64,000 nucleotides of DNA from a bacterium (GTDB taxonomy: Bacteria > Patescibacteriota > Saccharimonadia > Saccharimonadales > UBA4665). Location: contig JAJZMX010000004.1 of the NCBI GenBank assembly GCA_021848145.1, forward strand, positions 124,001 through 188,000. Reading direction: 5' to 3'. The notes under the pieces were generated by a model. It had not been told where the DNA came from. It worked only from the letters and a program-made list of their open reading frames with translations, and did not search any database. The position numbers and the translations under genes were made by a program. Positions 1 to 8,401 of this stretch are shown here, piece by piece; the first letter of the stretch is position 1, and the number at the start of each line of letters is the position of its first letter.

Positions 1-38
1 AATTTCAAACCAGGGTACCAGTGTTAAATGCAGCGGCC

Positions 39-64
39 AGACAGAAAATTTTTCCTGTCTTTTT
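39..64 (+). terminator. Rho-independent terminator
   Basis: AGACAG (39-44) can pair with CTGTCT (55-60) around an A/T-rich loop, and the stem runs into a T run (60-64). It would end a plus-strand transcript entering from outside the window. The stem is short, so strength is uncertain. Confidence 0.5.
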
Positions 65-111
65 ACCCTGTCAAGGATTAGGCAGGTCAGTAATATCATA
101 AGATAAACTAT

Positions 112-318
112 CTAATTGGCTTTGTTGGGTATCGTGTCTTTTATATTTTCCGCTTTCTCCTTCGCCTTATCTATATGATCTTTAGTCTTGTTAATAATGT
201 CTTTTCTAGTTTTTCCTCCACTTTTTGGGGCTATTAATAGCCCTGTTACTACTCCTATAGCCGTTCCTGCTACTATCCCTGCTGCTACAGCTCCCTTATA
301 CTTCACGTCACTGGCCAT
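112..318 (-). CDS. YtxH-like small membrane protein
   Basis: A 68-residue protein. Residues 10-30 form a glycine/alanine-rich hydrophobic helix ending in LLIAPKSGGKTRK, the hallmark of the YtxH/gas-vesicle-like stress family. It is followed by a charged, probably helical tail rich in Lys, Asp and Glu. The start is supported by a strong GAGGAGGG ribosome site just upstream. YtxH-type proteins are general-stress membrane proteins of unknown biochemical activity. The gene stands alone; the minus-strand gene upstream is a dead YjbQ copy. The family call is from motif resemblance; function is not known. Confidence 0.75.
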   Translation of the reverse strand: MASDVKYKGAVAAGIVAGTAIGVVTGLLIAPKSGGKTRKDIINKTKDHIDKAKEKAENIKDTIPNKAN

Positions 319-410
319 ATAAATAACCCTCCTCGTTAAAAACAGTATTAAATTATGCTAATCAAAAATCTCTGGTAGCAGCAGTTAACATTATTACTTT
401 AGCTAGTTGC

Positions 411-797
411 TCAGCCAATATTCGTGATGACCAGTTTACATCTTTTCGGTCCGGCGAATTCGATTATGATAAGACGTTGCCAAGTTCCTAGAAGCATCTT
501 TCCTTCTTCAATTGGAACATTAAAACTTGGTCCTATCAGGGTATGCCACAAATGGTTCGAGAAATGATCTGGGTCGTGTGGGTGGTTCTAGCTTTTATTT
601 GGCGTCATTAACTCGATGGCATAAAGTAAACTCTTGTTACTTCCTGGATCAAGGTCGGTAGTAGCTAAGGCGGCTGTGGTATGTCTCAGAAATAAGTTGG
701 CCATACCATTGCCATTAAGTTTGCTATTTACTAAGTCAGTAATATCTATTACTTCTCTCTAGGTTTTACTGCTGATGTATATAACCATGTTTAACAT
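411..797 (-). pseudogene. YjbQ/UPF0047 family gene with two in-frame TAG codons
   Basis: One continuous frame runs from ATG (797) to TGA (411-413), 128 codons, the usual length of the YjbQ (UPF0047) family. It reads through two TAG codons, codon 13 (759-761) and codon 70 (588-590). The rest keeps family signatures: REVIDITDLVN, LRHTTAALATTDLDPG, HTLIGPSFNVPIEEGKMLLG, TWQRLIIIEFAGPKR. There are no frameshifts. YjbQ proteins are associated with thiamin-phosphate-synthase-like activity, but their role is unclear. Neighbouring genes end with TAG, so TAG is a stop here. The simplest reading is a young pseudogene; amber readthrough is the alternative. No Shine-Dalgarno precedes the ATG. Confidence 0.75.
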
Positions 798-900
798 ATT
801 CTATTTTTTAGTCATTAGATAAAGTAAATTTTCTTATAGTACCCTATTGGCAAACCGCAATATTATTGTCAGCACTTATTTGAGCACTAAGGGGGAGAGT

Positions 901-1263
901 ATGGGTTATATTGAACTAATAAAAAAAGTACAAGTTTACTCCGGATTCTCGGATCTTGAAAGTAAGGATGCCCTAGATTGCTTAGTTGAGACTTTAGCCG
1001 TTAGATTGGATGACAACGGCCGTAAAAGCTTTGCAACTCATCTTCCTCAAGAACTACAGGATATGGCATTAGCAGTTTACCCTTGCTATGAGAATGCAAA
1101 TGTAGATATTTTGTCTCAATTTATGCAACTCCAAAATGTAAACTCAGAAAGGGCTAAGAGGCAAATTCTTTCTGCCTGGCAGGCTTTGAAAGATACTGTA
1201 TCTAGATCTGAAATTGACCATTTGCGAAGTGAACTGCCAAAGCTAAATAGCTTGCTGCGCTGA
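901..1263 (+). CDS. DUF2267 family protein
   Basis: A 120-residue helical protein starting MGYIELIKKVQVYSGF. The ATG at 901 is chosen because GGGGGAG sits six bases upstream; the frame is open further 5' but without a ribosome site. The pattern of an N-terminal helix, a conserved ETLAVRL segment, a HLPQEL turn near residue 45 and paired C-terminal helices matches DUF2267, small proteins often found near stress genes; function unknown. Its 3' end overlaps the convergent MFS gene by 21 bases. Confidence 0.75.
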   Translation: MGYIELIKKVQVYSGFSDLESKDALDCLVETLAVRLDDNGRKSFATHLPQELQDMALAVYPCYENANVDILSQFMQLQNVNSERAKRQILSAWQALKDTVSRSEIDHLRSELPKLNSLLR

Positions 1264-2958
1264 AGCTTCTTCTTTATGAACGTACTTTCCTCCTCTGAGC
1301 CAAGATGCGTAAGCTGCTACTAGACATGCAACAATTGCAAAGGACAACACTACAATTAGTCCATGCTTAAAAGGCGAACCTATTAATTTTGGGAAATATT
1401 CCTTAGATGTTAGCTTAACTGCTGCACTTGGTTTGAGCGAATTCAGTACCCCAGGTCCAAGAAGAGTCTTGAGTGGGTTGTAGCCCAAGAAGGCGGCAAA
1501 CAAGTAACTAATTGCCGGTAAGTGTGATAAATGGGCTGCTAGATGGGCAGGCACGCCATTCGTTGTTAAACCACTATATATACTACCTGGAACACTCGCA
1601 GTTAAGCCTACGATCATCAGTGAGAAAAAAATACCTATAGATAAAGGCATACCAACGTTCATGAATGTAGCTCGCATTCCCGAAGCAACACCCCTGGAAT
1701 CAGCAGGAACCGAGTTCATAATCCCGGCTGTGTTTGGCGACGAGAACATGCCAAAGGCCAGACCATTAAGTAATAGTACTAATGCAAATAAATAGTACGG
1801 GAAATTCACAGGCAATAGCATCATCAAAGCAAAGCTACCGGCAGCCACCACCATGCCACCTGTAGCAAAGGGTCTCGCACCGTATTTATCTGATAAGAAT
1901 CCAGATAATGGTCCTGCAATAAGGAAGCCGATGGTAGTTGGCAGCATATATATACCAGCCCAAAGTGGTGTTTGTGTAAAAGCGTAACCGTGTAGTGGTA
2001 GCCAGATTCCTTGTAGCCACATTATGAGCATGAATTGCAGTCCTCCCCTGCCCATAGCCGCAAGTAACCCAGCTATATTTCCAGCCGTAAAAGCACGTAT
2101 CTTAAATAGGGCGAGGTTAAACATCGGCTGTTTTACTTTGCGCTCAATCAGAGCAAAGACTATTAGTACAGCAATGCCGGCAGCCATTAGTGTTATTACC
2201 ATTGGGTTCCCCCATCCCATTGACGATCTACCATAAGGCTTAATACCATAGGTAATCCCAATCAAGAGCATGGCTAGGCCAGCAGCGAAAGTAATGTTAC
2301 CGATCCAGTCGATCTTTGCCTTATGGAAAACATCAATTTCCTTTAATGCTAGGTAAGACCAAACGATACCAACAATTCCGATCGGTACATTAAACAGGAA
2401 AACGTAACGCCACGAGAATTGGGATAAGAATCCACCAACCAATATTCCTATAAACGATCCGGCAAGTGCTGCTATTTGGTTAATGCCAAGAGCCATGCCA
2501 CGTTGGTTTTCGGGAAAGGCGTCGGTTAATATTGCAGCGGAGTTTGCCATTAGGAGTGCGCCACCTACCGCTTGTACCATTCGAAATATGATTAATTCTA
2601 ATGCCCCAAGGGATCCATGGCTCCAAGTAAATCCAGCTAGTAGAGCACCGACTGAAAATATTACAAAACCAATGTTATACATTTTTACCCTTCCATACAT
2701 GTCTCCTAGTCTGCCTAGAGAGACTACCAATATGGCAGTAACCAGCATGTAACCTAATAGTATCCAGAGTAAGTAAGAGAAGCTCGATGGACTTAATGGA
2801 TTAATCTTTATACCACGGAAGATAACTGGTAGGGCTATAATAAGACTTGTTGCATTAAGGGATGCCATTAATATGCCCAATGTGGTGTTAGATAAAGCTA
2901 TCCACTTGTAGTGGGGACTTGTATGGTCGGCGTGTTGGAGGATTTTGCTAAAAAACAT
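1243..2958 (-). CDS. MFS drug:H+ antiporter, DHA2/14-TM type
   Basis: A 571-residue polytopic membrane protein of the major facilitator superfamily. Family signatures are visible: SLGRLGDMYGRVKMYNIG (motif A, loop 2-3), RMVQAVGGALLMANSAAI (motif B/C region), and a second motif-A-like segment, LSGFLSDKYGARPF, in the second half. The length and roughly 14 hydrophobic segments fit the DHA2 (EmrB/QacA) family, which uses the proton gradient to export drugs or lipophilic compounds. The hydrophilic C-terminus ends in a short charged tail. A second, more canonical DHA2 protein lies at 9402-10853. Substrate cannot be inferred. Confidence 0.88.
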   Translation of the reverse strand: MFFSKILQHADHTSPHYKWIALSNTTLGILMASLNATSLIIALPVIFRGIKINPLSPSSFSYLLWILLGYMLVTAILVVSLGRLGDMYGRVKMYNIGFVIFSVGALLAGFTWSHGSLGALELIIFRMVQAVGGALLMANSAAILTDAFPENQRGMALGINQIAALAGSFIGILVGGFLSQFSWRYVFLFNVPIGIVGIVWSYLALKEIDVFHKAKIDWIGNITFAAGLAMLLIGITYGIKPYGRSSMGWGNPMVITLMAAGIAVLIVFALIERKVKQPMFNLALFKIRAFTAGNIAGLLAAMGRGGLQFMLIMWLQGIWLPLHGYAFTQTPLWAGIYMLPTTIGFLIAGPLSGFLSDKYGARPFATGGMVVAAGSFALMMLLPVNFPYYLFALVLLLNGLAFGMFSSPNTAGIMNSVPADSRGVASGMRATFMNVGMPLSIGIFFSLMIVGLTASVPGSIYSGLTTNGVPAHLAAHLSHLPAISYLFAAFLGYNPLKTLLGPGVLNSLKPSAAVKLTSKEYFPKLIGSPFKHGLIVVLSFAIVACLVAAYASWLRGGKYVHKEEASAQQAI

Positions 2959-3062
2959 AATAATAGATAGTTGGCGTTTTAGCTTTATATATTTTTGCTC
3001 TAATAACTTAAGAACTATTATATGAAATTTTTAGCTTCAGTGGAAGTATTTGCTTATGAGAT

Positions 3063-3302
3063 TTAAGGTATAGTTATACTTTTTGTTGCTTTAAGTTGGG
3101 TATCGATGTTTTGAAGATTGGTGTTAATTTTTTCGACCTGTGAGTTAAAGTTGTTCACTTTGTTTGTAACATTGTTTGCCTCAGACTTGACCTTAATCCC
3201 AGCATAGATTAAGGATCCTAATATGCCAGCTAGCAGTAGTACTCCAATAGTTAGTATTACTGCCATGTATATAGCTAGACCCTTACCTTTAGTTTCACTC
3301 AT
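3063..3302 (-). CDS. Small single-TM protein with coiled coil
   Basis: A 79-residue protein with one N-terminal membrane segment (residues 9-34, YMAVILTIGVLLLAGILGSL) followed by a helical region rich in Asn, Val and Lys with a heptad-like pattern, so probably a bitopic protein with an external or cytosolic coiled coil. It resembles DUF948-type proteins, but too weakly to assign. It lies 5 bases downstream of the iron-permease-like gene on the same strand, so the two are probably co-transcribed. Confidence 0.6.
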   Translation of the reverse strand: MSETKGKGLAIYMAVILTIGVLLLAGILGSLIYAGIKVKSEANNVTNKVNNFNSQVEKINTNLQNIDTQLKATKSITIP

Positions 3303-3307
3303 ACGTT

Positions 3308-3778
3308 TTATTTTACGCTAATTAAATGTTCGACAAGACTTTCTGCTGCTTTATATATAATTGGCCTTTTTTCTTTTTCTTTTCTAATCGACTTATGTAG
3401 TTTATGCATAACTTCCGGTTGTTCCAATTCTTTTAACAGTTTTTGGAACTGGTTATCTAATTCCTCTAGCTCGTCATCTGTCATCTCTTCTAGTCCGACA
3501 AACGAATCACGGGCTTTCTGGTCAGCGGTTATAAGTTCGTTTAATTTTAGCTGGATTGCTTTACTGTCACGGTTTTGGGAGTATTGTAGGGAGAAAACGG
3601 TTAAGAAAATGATTACATCTGTTACTGTTGAAATAAATATTAACCAGGTGTTGGAAAAGTGGAAATAGGGACCGCTGACAAGCCACAACAGAATGCTAAT
3701 AATTGCTAGAGCGAAGGCTATGGGTGACCCAGTAATATGTGAAACCTTTTGGGATATCCTCTTGAAATGCTTATTCAT
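3308..3778 (-). CDS. Low-affinity iron permease family protein
   Basis: A 156-residue protein. The N-terminal half has two membrane helices (about residues 18-36 and 45-65) with SGPYFHFSNTWLIFISTVTD and a following FSLQYSQNRDSKAIQLKLNE segment. This arrangement is characteristic of the bacterial low-affinity iron permease family (Pfam Iron_permease). The C-terminal half is a charged helix. Iron transport has been shown only for distant yeast Fet4-type relatives, so transport activity here is inferred. Likely first gene of a two-gene unit with the downstream small membrane protein. Confidence 0.75.
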   Translation of the reverse strand: MNKHFKRISQKVSHITGSPIAFALAIISILLWLVSGPYFHFSNTWLIFISTVTDVIIFLTVFSLQYSQNRDSKAIQLKLNELITADQKARDSFVGLEEMTDDELEELDNQFQKLLKELEQPEVMHKLHKSIRKEKEKRPIIYKAAESLVEHLISVK

Positions 3779-3824
3779 ATCGTTTTGTTTTTTGATAACT
3801 CAGCTTATTATAGCGACTTAGGGT

Positions 3825-3838
3825 TATAATTTAAATCA
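3825..3838 (+). promoter_or_regulatory. -10 element of a probable leaderless promoter
   Basis: TATAAT at 3825-3830 ends seven bases before the ATG at 3838, placing transcription initiation at or beside the start codon. No convincing -35 hexamer is seen at 17 bases. Confidence 0.5.
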
Positions 3839-4296
3839 TGAAAAAAGCACCAGATTTTAGGTTACAGGATCAAAATGGAAATTGGCATACTTTAGATGAC
3901 TATCGAGGCAGGTGGCTAGTTCTCTACTTCTATCCAAGGGACGATACGCCTGGCTGCACTAAAGAAGCTTGTTCGTTTAGGGATGAACGTGAGGACATAG
4001 AAGCTTTAGGAAATGTTGATGTTGTAGGAGTCAGCAAGGATTCAGTCTCCTCTCATAAGAAATTTAGCGATAAATATCACCTTAACTTTACCCTATTGTC
4101 TGATCCGGAACATGAAACTATTGCTGCTTATAATTCATGGAAAAAGAGACAGTTTATGGGCAGGGAGTTTTTAGGCACAGAGCGTAATTCGTTCATTATT
4201 TCTCCCGACGGCAATATTGCTAAGGAGTATAGGGGCGTTAACCCCAAAGAACATTCTGCTGAAATTATCCGAGACCTTAAAGATTTAAAAGATTAG
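3838..4296 (+). CDS. bcp: Thioredoxin-dependent peroxiredoxin (BCP/PrxQ type)
   Basis: A 152-residue cytosolic peroxiredoxin that reduces hydrogen peroxide and organic hydroperoxides at the expense of thioredoxin. The signature YPRDDTPGCTKEACSFRD places the peroxidatic cysteine at residue 40 and the resolving cysteine at residue 45, the C-x4-C arrangement typical of the BCP/PrxQ class. The N-terminus APDFRLQDQNG and the FIISPDG segment near residue 130 complete the fold. Length is normal. Expressed from its own promoter, probably as a leaderless mRNA; convergent with the VKOR gene. Confidence 0.93.
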   Translation: MKKAPDFRLQDQNGNWHTLDDYRGRWLVLYFYPRDDTPGCTKEACSFRDEREDIEALGNVDVVGVSKDSVSSHKKFSDKYHLNFTLLSDPEHETIAAYNSWKKRQFMGREFLGTERNSFIISPDGNIAKEYRGVNPKEHSAEIIRDLKDLKD

Positions 4297-4506
4297 CTTT
4301 TTGAATTTTCTACTTAGTGCTTTTCGGTCTTTCTTTAGAACTTTTGTTTGCTTACGACTTCCCTAGATGGGTCTCGCTTGTTAGTCATTATTGTCACTTT
4401 CAGATATTTTGCTCAAATTCTGCATCTGTTGCATGGTGACTTTTTCGGCTCATACTATTTTTCCAATAACTAAATTATCTGTAGATTTAGTCACTTTTAT
4501 TTAGAT

Positions 4507-5103
4507 TCAGAGATGCTTGCCATAGTAATACCAGAAATGGTGAAGTATGAATGCTATGGCTAAGATAAACCATAGTACTAATATGTCCAAGTGGTGTTTT
4601 CTGATCCATTTGTAGGCAGGGCTATCCTTAGTTTTACCGAAATGTCCATTGTCGATATTGAACAGTGTTGTGTACCAGAAAAGAGTCGTAGTGGCTACAT
4701 CTACAGACAGACAGAAAGGACATAATGCGTGGATTTGGTACATGCTTTTAATGAGCAAGTAATAGGCGCCAGTGATACCAAGGGTCATAAATGCTTGCAT
4801 AGTCAGCCAGTACCATTTATGGAACTTAGCTTTTGCAATAACACCTGCTCCAGATGCAATAAGTGCCCCAAAAGCAGCTACACCGTAAAACGGGTAAGGT
4901 AGCCCAAATATACTGTCGCCTTTGAAGGTTATGACGTCGCCGCAACTTACAACAGGATTTAGGTTACATGATGGAACGTAGTGCGGGTTTTGAGCAATAG
5001 ATAACGTATCATGAGCCAATATCAATGACGCTAACAGCCCTATTATGCCTCCAGCTATTAGTAACCAAGGAAATACATTCTCTAAGTTTAGTTTTGCCTT
5101 CAC
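4507..5103 (-). CDS. Vitamin K epoxide reductase (VKOR) family protein
   Basis: A 198-residue protein with about five membrane helices. It has the four cysteines of bacterial VKOR: Cys46 and Cys54 in the first periplasmic loop and the active-site CPFC motif at residues 128-131 at the end of a later helix. Bacterial VKOR passes electrons from disulfide oxidase partners to quinone and so drives disulfide-bond formation in exported proteins. No fused or adjacent thioredoxin/DsbA domain is present, so the partner must be elsewhere. Ends with TGA shortly after GKHL. Confidence 0.92.
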   Translation of the reverse strand: MKAKLNLENVFPWLLIAGGIIGLLASLILAHDTLSIAQNPHYVPSCNLNPVVSCGDVITFKGDSIFGLPYPFYGVAAFGALIASGAGVIAKAKFHKWYWLTMQAFMTLGITGAYYLLIKSMYQIHALCPFCLSVDVATTTLFWYTTLFNIDNGHFGKTKDSPAYKWIRKHHLDILVLWFILAIAFILHHFWYYYGKHL

Positions 5104-5166
5104 TTCAAGTAGATTATAACCTTTAAACAGCCCTAGACCTACACTGTTATAATTTACTTAAGCGTA

Positions 5167-6222
5167 ATGAGAAAAATAAACAATAGGACTATTCAAATTG
5201 CACTTGGAATTTTTTGGCTGCTTGATGGGTTTTTGCAGCTGCAACCTAAGATGTTTACCTCTGCATTTGCAACACGGGTTGTATCTCCTGCAGCTCAAGG
5301 GCAACCCGGATTTGTAGCCGGTTTGATGCATTTTGGAGTAACCTTGTTTTTAACTCATCCGGCAGTTTTTAATGCTTTGTTTGCCCTAACGCAGTTATCA
5401 ATTGGCGCATTAATACTGTTTCCTAAAACCGTAAAGATCGGACTGTCATTATCTATTTTATGGGGCCTAGTTGTATGGGTATTTGGAGAAGGATTTGGCG
5501 GTATTTTCAGTGGCCAATTGTTGCTTATGGGCGCTCCAGGGGCGGCCTTAATTTATGTACTACTAGCTATGGCTGTTTACCCTAGGGTAAAGAAGCTGGA
5601 ACCCAAAATTGCACATTGGCTTGCTTTTGTATGGTTAGTATTGTGGGTTGGTGGAGGAATATTCCAACTTCTACCATTAAATAATTCTACCGGAATTATG
5701 GGTAGTATGGTCGCTGCCAATTCCAGCGGAGCACCCAGTTGGATTGCTACTGCGGATAATGCAATAGCCGATTTTGTCTCAGGCCTTGGAAATAATAATC
5801 ATAACACTGCTTCAAAACAGCCTGCAGTTGTTAGCGTGAGCATGGGTGGAATGGTTATGACAGGCTCGTTTACTAGCAAAGGTCCGTCCCGACCTGGCTT
5901 GGTCTTTATACTCGGGTTTGCTTTGTTGGAGATGGCAATTGGCATAGGTGTGTTGTTTAGGTATCGTAAAATAGCAATAGTTTTAGGCATATTATTGTCT
6001 TTGTGTTTTTGGTTCTTTGGACAAAGCTTCGGGGACATTTATAGCGGGGTTGGAACTGACTTAAATAGCGGGCCGCTATTAGTGATTATGGGCTTGGCTA
6101 TAATTTCCATAAATGATCTAGATATATATCTTTTTGGGATTGGGCATAAACTTAGCGACTGGATTCTTGGTAAACCAAATTTTCAGCGTGAGCTTGTGGT
6201 TAATCCTCATGTTAAAGATTAG
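5167..6222 (+). CDS. Polytopic membrane protein with internal duplication
   Basis: A 351-residue integral membrane protein, about eight hydrophobic segments. The halves share motifs: FGEGFGGIFSG near residue 108 and FGQSFGDIYSGVG near residue 285, each after a run of hydrophobic helices, suggesting an ancient duplication. The N-terminus (GIFWLLDGFLQLQPKMF) resembles DoxX-like or uncharacterised actinobacterial membrane proteins. Between the halves lies a Ser/Asn/His-rich loop (about residues 175-235), probably extracytoplasmic. A TATAAT at 5148-5153 lies 13 bases ahead of the start. No function is assigned. Confidence 0.7.
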   Translation: MRKINNRTIQIALGIFWLLDGFLQLQPKMFTSAFATRVVSPAAQGQPGFVAGLMHFGVTLFLTHPAVFNALFALTQLSIGALILFPKTVKIGLSLSILWGLVVWVFGEGFGGIFSGQLLLMGAPGAALIYVLLAMAVYPRVKKLEPKIAHWLAFVWLVLWVGGGIFQLLPLNNSTGIMGSMVAANSSGAPSWIATADNAIADFVSGLGNNNHNTASKQPAVVSVSMGGMVMTGSFTSKGPSRPGLVFILGFALLEMAIGIGVLFRYRKIAIVLGILLSLCFWFFGQSFGDIYSGVGTDLNSGPLLVIMGLAIISINDLDIYLFGIGHKLSDWILGKPNFQRELVVNPHVKD

Positions 6223-6322
6223 TGGGGTAATTTTACGAATCGGGTTTTAGCCGCCTGCTACCTTATTTCGGGGTGCTAGTTTTTTAATATTTTTCTAGTT
6301 TTAAAAAGCAGTCTTGAAAATA

Positions 6323-7543
6323 TTATTCCCAACGAAATACCCTAAAAGCGATGGCATAGATTATTATTAGCCAGACACCCATTATTGCCAGTTGCGGTCC
6401 CAAATTTAAGATGCTTTTACCTTCAGTCAGAATCAATCTTGCGCCATCGATAACGGGCGTTAGTGGCATATATGTAGTTATTGATTGGAGCCACTGTGGC
6501 ATTAAGAACCTGGGGAAGAATACTCCTGTTAAAAACATCATGGGAAAGACAATAATATTGCCTAATGGTGCGACTTGACGTTCATTCTTGGCCCAGCCAC
6601 CGAGAGCCAATCCAATGCCAAGTATTAAGAAAATACCAAGAATCAAAAAGACTGCAAGCTCGGCTAAATTACCTACTATTTTCAGATGGAAAACTGTTAT
6701 TGCAATAATTAGCATTATTGTTAAAGACATTAATCCGGTCACAGCTTGGCCTAGCATGTTGGACATGAAGAACTGCCAAACTCTTAATGGCGTGGTGTGC
6801 AGTCTGCGTAGGATGCCCATTTTCTTGAGTTCAGGGAATACGTTCATTGGCCCGAATATGCCTGCTCCCAGGATGGCAAAACCAAGCATGCCTGTAAAGG
6901 TGTAGTCGAAAGAGTTGAGGCTATGGGTGTTTGATTGTTTTGAAACGACCTTAAGGGGCGTAGTATTAGCCTTAACAAAGCGGGCATTTATTGAAGAGAA
7001 CTGGGACTGCAAAACAGAAGATAATGCTTGCTCTGCTTGGCTATTATTGGCGGTATAGTGGATTATGGCCTGGCCAGTTGGTATTCCATCTTTTAGTTCA
7101 CCAAAGTTTGGCGGTAATTCAATAATAGAGTCAATCTGACCCCGGTCCATGCTTTGTTTGGCTTGTTGCATGGTGGTGATTGTCTTACTAATATTAAGCA
7201 CCTTGTCTTTTTGGGCGTTATTAGCGAAGTCTTTCGCAAATACCGTATGAGATTCATTAATTAAGGCTACCCTTAAAGATATCTGTCCGCTATGACTTAA
7301 ACTGCCGAAGACAAAGAGAAATATTAAGGGGAACAAAAACGTAAAGAATAAGGCTAGACGGTCCCTAAATAGCCGCTTAAGACTAACCACAAAGAATACC
7401 CATACTGTCGAAAGCTTAACTTGCCATGGTCTTAATTGTCTTTTTGGGCCTGTTGAAGGATGACTTTTGCTGTATTGCCTTAATAGGCGCAATCCGATAC
7501 GGACTAAAATTGCTATAACTACAACTATTAATAAGGTCTTCAC
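6323..7543 (-). CDS. ABC-2 type transporter permease
   Basis: A 406-residue permease of an ABC exporter. One N-terminal helix is followed by a second (residues 45-75, with FRDRLALFFTFLFPLIFLFVF), a large extracytoplasmic domain, and a C-terminal bundle of five helices containing GPMNVFPELKKMGILRRLHT, the ABC-2 coupling region. The PMMFLTGVFFPRFLMPQWLQ segment is typical of ABC-2 (YhgE/DrrB/NatB-like) proteins. It follows the ATPase gene by 4 bases, so the two form one transporter. Substrate unknown; drug or lipid export is usual for the family. Confidence 0.9.
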   Translation of the reverse strand: MKTLLIVVVIAILVRIGLRLLRQYSKSHPSTGPKRQLRPWQVKLSTVWVFFVVSLKRLFRDRLALFFTFLFPLIFLFVFGSLSHSGQISLRVALINESHTVFAKDFANNAQKDKVLNISKTITTMQQAKQSMDRGQIDSIIELPPNFGELKDGIPTGQAIIHYTANNSQAEQALSSVLQSQFSSINARFVKANTTPLKVVSKQSNTHSLNSFDYTFTGMLGFAILGAGIFGPMNVFPELKKMGILRRLHTTPLRVWQFFMSNMLGQAVTGLMSLTIMLIIAITVFHLKIVGNLAELAVFLILGIFLILGIGLALGGWAKNERQVAPLGNIIVFPMMFLTGVFFPRFLMPQWLQSITTYMPLTPVIDGARLILTEGKSILNLGPQLAIMGVWLIIIYAIAFRVFRWE

Positions 7544-7547
7544 TTTT

Positions 7548-8312
7548 TTAGCTCTCCCTTGCCAATGCCTTGCCTGTTAGATCGATGTATACGTCTTCAA
7601 GATTGGCTTTTTCGATCTCTTGTTTTTTTGTGAATCCTCGCTTCAGTAGTGAGCTTATTAGTTGTTTGGGAGTGTCGAGTGCAATAATTTTACCACTGTC
7701 CATGATAGCAACCCGATCGCACAGCATTTGAGCTTCTTCCATGTAATGAGTGGTTAGAATAACACTTATTCCCCTAGCCTGTATTTCTTCGATTAGTTTC
7801 CATAGATTTCGTCTTGCCTGAGGGTCTAAACCTGTGGTTGGCTCATCTAGAAAGAAAACTTTAGGGTTATGTACAAGTGCTACTATTATGCTGAACCGTT
7901 GCTTTTGCCCTCCTGACAATTGCTCTATGTAAGAGTTTGCCTTATCTTTTAGGTTTACTTCCTCTAAAAATTTCATAGGGTCGACTCTCTCACCGTAAGC
8001 TGCTGCAAACATCTGGATCAGCTCATATAGTTTTGTTTTATCTTGAAAGCCAGGAGTTTGGGGCTGTACGCCAATCATGCCCCTGATTTTGTACGGGTTT
8101 GTGCTTACGTCTACTCCATCAATGGTTACGCTACCCCCGTCAATCGGTCTTAAGGTTTCAATCATTTCAAGAGTTGTCGTTTTACCGGCGCCATTAGGGC
8201 CTAATATGCCGAAGATCTCCCCCTTCTTTACTTCAAAGCTAATACCGTCGACAGCTTTATTGTCGCCGTAAGATTTGCTAAGATTCTTAACTCTAAGTAT
8301 GACTTCGGACAT
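7548..8312 (-). CDS. ABC transporter ATPase (exporter type)
   Basis: A 254-residue nucleotide-binding protein. The Walker A GPNGAGKTT is at about residues 38-46, the Q-loop lies in GVQPQTPGFQDKT, the signature LSGGQKQR is near residue 133, Walker B VFFLDEPTTGLDPQ near 152, and the H-switch in TTHYMEEAQ. It powers the permease encoded 4 bases downstream. The sequence fits the DrrA/CcmA-like daunorubicin-export subfamily. The promoter carries a palindrome that could bind a repressor. Confidence 0.94.
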   Translation of the reverse strand: MSEVILRVKNLSKSYGDNKAVDGISFEVKKGEIFGILGPNGAGKTTTLEMIETLRPIDGGSVTIDGVDVSTNPYKIRGMIGVQPQTPGFQDKTKLYELIQMFAAAYGERVDPMKFLEEVNLKDKANSYIEQLSGGQKQRFSIIVALVHNPKVFFLDEPTTGLDPQARRNLWKLIEEIQARGISVILTTHYMEEAQMLCDRVAIMDSGKIIALDTPKQLISSLLKRGFTKKQEIEKANLEDVYIDLTGKALARES

Positions 8313-8328
8313 AGGATTGAATTAATAC

Positions 8329-8344
8329 TAACCGGTTAATTATA
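8329..8344 (-). promoter_or_regulatory. -10 element with adjoining palindromic operator
   Basis: On the minus strand TATAAT (8344-8339) is followed directly by the perfect palindrome TAACCGGTTA (8338-8329), ahead of the ABC exporter start at 8312. A palindrome abutting the -10 box is a typical repressor site; no regulator gene is adjacent. Confidence 0.4.
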
Positions 8345-8401
8345 AACTGTAGGCTTCATAATATCATGCATAAATTAGGTTAAACCTGATAATAAAAATA
8401 T

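Noticed and set aside
4297-4500. Minus-strand reading with pieces VTKSTDNLVIGKIV and MQQMQNLSKISESDNND, three in-frame stops
   Set aside because: Too short, contains TGA, TAA and TAG, and no family is recognisable; random AT-rich sequence gives similar pieces.
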